Of a DNA stretch of 6,597 nt, positions 5,365 through 6,597 are shown piece after piece. Source of the stretch: an archaeon (GTDB lineage Archaea > EX4484-52 > B79-G9); NCBI GenBank assembly GCA_013139905.1, contig WSZW01000043.1:1-6597 (forward strand), in the 5' to 3' direction. Positions within the stretch are counted from its first letter, which is position 1. Each line of letters begins with the position of its first letter. The position numbers and the translations under genes are program-made. Under the pieces are notes generated by a model, which saw nothing but the letters and a program-made list of their open reading frames with translations, made no database searches and was not told the origin of the DNA.

Positions 5365-6168
5365 ATGGATACGATTCGGTTTGTTGGAACTGGTGGCGGA
5401 CGGATGGCTACTACTACTCAACTTAGAAAAACGGCAGGTTTATATTTAGAGCTTCAAGGGGTTAGAATATATCTTGATCCGGGACCTGGAGCACTTGTTT
5501 ATGCACGAGCAGAAAAACTGCCATTAGAGAAGCTTGACTGTGTTATTGTATCTCATGCACATATTGACCACATTAACGATGCGCAAGTCCTGATAGAAGC
5601 TATGACGCACGGAGCACGTGAAAAACGCGGTATTTTTGTAGGCACTAAAAGTGTTATGAAACAGATTACAGATTATCATAAAGACGCGCCTAATTCGGTT
5701 TTAATTGTTAAAGCCGGAGATAAATTTAAAATTGGCGATTTGAATGTTATTGCAACAAAAACCATTCACACCGATGCTTACGGGGTTGGTTTTAAATTTT
5801 TTGCATCGAAAAAAATATCTTATGTCGGAGATACCATTTATTCTAAAGAAATATCTAAAGCACACGCGAGTGCTGATATACTCATACTTAATTGCCTTTA
5901 TCTTGTAAATGAGAATAAGGGGAAAAATATTGAATTTGCAAAACACATGGATTTGGATGATGCGATTAAATTTGTTTTGGATATTAAGCCAAAACTCTGT
6001 ATATTACAGCATTTTGGAATGGGTATGATTCTAAAAAAACCATGGGAAAAAGCCATACTTGTTGAAGAAAAAACGGGTGTTAAGACTGTTGCTGCACGCG
6101 ACGGACAGATTTTTGATGTTTCTGGTGCTGTCACAGTTAAAAAATCAGGATTGGGTCGATTTGTTTAA
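5365..6168 (+). CDS. Metallo-beta-lactamase-fold metal-dependent hydrolase
   Basis: The 267-residue protein is a full-length MBL-fold hydrolase with all expected metal ligands: the H-x-H-x-D-H motif at H64, H66, D68, H69 (VSHAHIDHIND), H135 (KTIHTD), D156 (YVGDT) and H216 (LQHFG). The N-terminal strand IRFVGTGGGR and the LDPGPGAL motif (37-44) are typical of the archaeal/RNase Z/PhnP-like branch, which includes nucleases and phosphodiesterases. H194 in KHMDLDDA sits where related enzymes often carry a further conserved His. The substrate cannot be read from the sequence; a cytoplasmic phosphodiesterase or RNA-processing-like activity is possible. There is no signal peptide. The start is supported because IRFVGTGGG is the first strand of the fold and begins at residue 4. 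It diverges from the coiled-coil/HPF-like operon across 37 bases and is followed by a T-run terminator motif, so it is probably transcribed alone. Confidence 0.9.
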   Translation: MDTIRFVGTGGGRMATTTQLRKTAGLYLELQGVRIYLDPGPGALVYARAEKLPLEKLDCVIVSHAHIDHINDAQVLIEAMTHGAREKRGIFVGTKSVMKQITDYHKDAPNSVLIVKAGDKFKIGDLNVIATKTIHTDAYGVGFKFFASKKISYVGDTIYSKEISKAHASADILILNCLYLVNENKGKNIEFAKHMDLDDAIKFVLDIKPKLCILQHFGMGMILKKPWEKAILVEEKTGVKTVAARDGQIFDVSGAVTVKKSGLGRFV

Positions 6169-6183
6169 ATTAAGAAGTTATTA

Positions 6184-6204
6184 TTTTTTGAATAAAAATA
6201 CAAA
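6184..6204 (+). terminator. T-run plus GAATAA...ATACAAA 3'-end signal after the MBL gene
   Basis: TTTTTTGAATAAAA followed by ATACAAA (6198-6204) begins 16 bases after the MBL stop. It is the same composite motif as after GAPOR (4035-4060) and upstream of it (2016-2031), and is interpreted as a transcription-termination signal. Confidence 0.45.
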
Positions 6205-6231
6205 TAACTCATAATTCTGCGAGTAAATAAA

Positions 6232-6262
6232 AGCAAACCTATAAAAAGAATATAACGTTATA
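6232..6262 (+). promoter_or_regulatory. Promoter of the UPF0147 gene with an overlapping 12-base palindrome
   Basis: A TATA-like TATAAAAAG (6240-6248), preceded by an A/C-rich BRE-like AGCAAACC (6232-6239), would place the start site near 6268-6270, giving a leader of about 28 bases that contains the Shine-Dalgarno site. Directly after the box is the perfect palindrome TATAACGTTATA (6251-6262), placed where a bound repressor would block initiation. The TATA box is reasonably supported; the operator role is inferred. Confidence 0.5.
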
Positions 6263-6283
6263 AACTATTATTCTTTCTTATAT

Positions 6284-6290
6284 GAGGTGA
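6284..6290 (+). promoter_or_regulatory. Strong Shine-Dalgarno site (GAGGTGA) of the UPF0147 gene
   Basis: GAGGTGA matches the archaeal anti-Shine-Dalgarno core over seven bases and lies 6 bases before the ATG at 6297, fixing that start. It is the strongest ribosome binding site in the window. Confidence 0.85.
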
Positions 6291-6296
6291 ATATTT

Positions 6297-6554
6297 ATGG
6301 GCGATATTAAAGATGTTATTCCGTTAATCTGTGAAATGTCTGAAGACAGACGAATTCCAAGAAATATACGAGCTATGATAAAAGAAGCAGCTGATGCTTT
6401 GCAAAAAGAAGACGAATCGGATGTTGTGAAATTATCAACTGCAATTAATCTTTTAGAGGAATCAAGCAACGATCCAAACATTGCCGCATTTTCCAGAACC
6501 GAAATATGGAATGCGGTAAGCATGCTAGAATCACTTCAAAGCGATTTGGAATAA
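6297..6554 (+). CDS. UPF0147 family protein
   Basis: The 85-residue product matches the archaeal UPF0147 family in length and features: an N-terminal helix (DVIPLICEMSEDRRIPRNIR, 4-23) with the characteristic 'D-x-x-x-P-R-N-I-R' type turn, then MIKEAADALQ, a central helix (VKLSTAINLLEESSNDPNI) and a C-terminal helix (TEIWNAVSMLESLQSDLE). The family is small, all-helical and cytoplasmic; as far as I know its function is not established. The start is fixed by GAGGTGA six bases upstream. The gene has its own promoter and seems to stand alone; the preceding MBL gene ends 128 bases upstream with a terminator motif between them. Its strong ribosome site, when neighbours look leaderless, suggests it may be well translated. 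Nothing looks truncated. Confidence 0.88.
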   Translation: MGDIKDVIPLICEMSEDRRIPRNIRAMIKEAADALQKEDESDVVKLSTAINLLEESSNDPNIAAFSRTEIWNAVSMLESLQSDLE

Positions 6555-6597
6555 TATATAAATATAATATTCATTTTTGGGGAGAACATACCCCCCC
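6555..6597 (+). promoter_or_regulatory. TATA-like stretch and GGGG...C7 inverted repeat at the window end, unresolved
   Basis: After the UPF0147 stop there is an AT-rich TATA-like stretch (6555-6570), then T5 (6574-6578), GGGG (6579-6582), an 8-base spacer and C7 (6591-6597). The G4 and C-run could pair. A TATA box here would start transcription near 6583-6590, so this may be the beginning of a further gene or RNA, or a terminator for UPF0147. The window ends too soon to decide. Confidence 0.25.

Noticed and set aside
5701..6134. Two minus-strand frames inside the MBL gene
   Set aside because: Both are antisense to a complete MBL-fold protein with all metal ligands and show no independent start signals.
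6278..6523. Minus-strand frame over UPF0147
   Set aside because: It is antisense to a recognised family protein with a strong Shine-Dalgarno site.

Overview
The window looks like a piece of an AT-rich archaeal genome, probably from an uncultivated lineage (a DPANN-type archaeon is my best guess, not proven). The archaeal call rests on four things: a GAPOR-type tungsten/molybdenum-pterin oxidoreductase, a UPF0147 protein (a family I know only from archaea), TATA/BRE-like boxes sitting about 26 bases before start codons (leaderless-style promoters), and a membrane-anchored surface protein built from Ig-like repeats.

Layout. Bases 1-1921 (+) hold the 3' part of a large surface protein whose reading frame is open to the window edge; the ATG at 161 is internal. 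Bases 1922-2078 carry T-rich terminator signals and the promoter of the next gene. Bases 2079-4022 (+) encode glyceraldehyde-3-phosphate:ferredoxin oxidoreductase (GAPOR), apparently monocistronic. Bases 4129-4530 (+) encode a small, probably exported protein ending in a dockerin/EF-hand-like calcium-loop region. A strong two-way hairpin (4565-4612) separates it from a convergent two-gene operon on the minus strand: an unrecognised coiled-coil protein (5327-4995), then, 2 bases on, a short protein resembling the HPF/RaiA (S30AE) ribosome-associated family (4992-4630). A 37-base divergent promoter separates that operon from a complete metallo-beta-lactamase-fold hydrolase (5365-6168, +). The last gene is UPF0147 (6297-6554, +), with a textbook Shine-Dalgarno site and a 12-base palindrome in its promoter. 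The final 43 bases hold a TATA-like stretch and GGGG...C7, cut off by the window end.

How the genes relate. They look like separate short transcription units rather than one pathway. GAPOR points to sugar metabolism in which glyceraldehyde-3-phosphate is oxidised straight to 3-phosphoglycerate with ferredoxin as acceptor. The HPF-like/coiled-coil pair suggests ribosome regulation. The surface and dockerin-like proteins belong to the cell envelope. The least described items are the coiled-coil/HPF-like operon, the small dockerin-like exported protein, and a recurring T-run plus GAATAA...ATACAAA motif found after three genes. I see no CRISPR array, insertion sequence, tRNA or rRNA.
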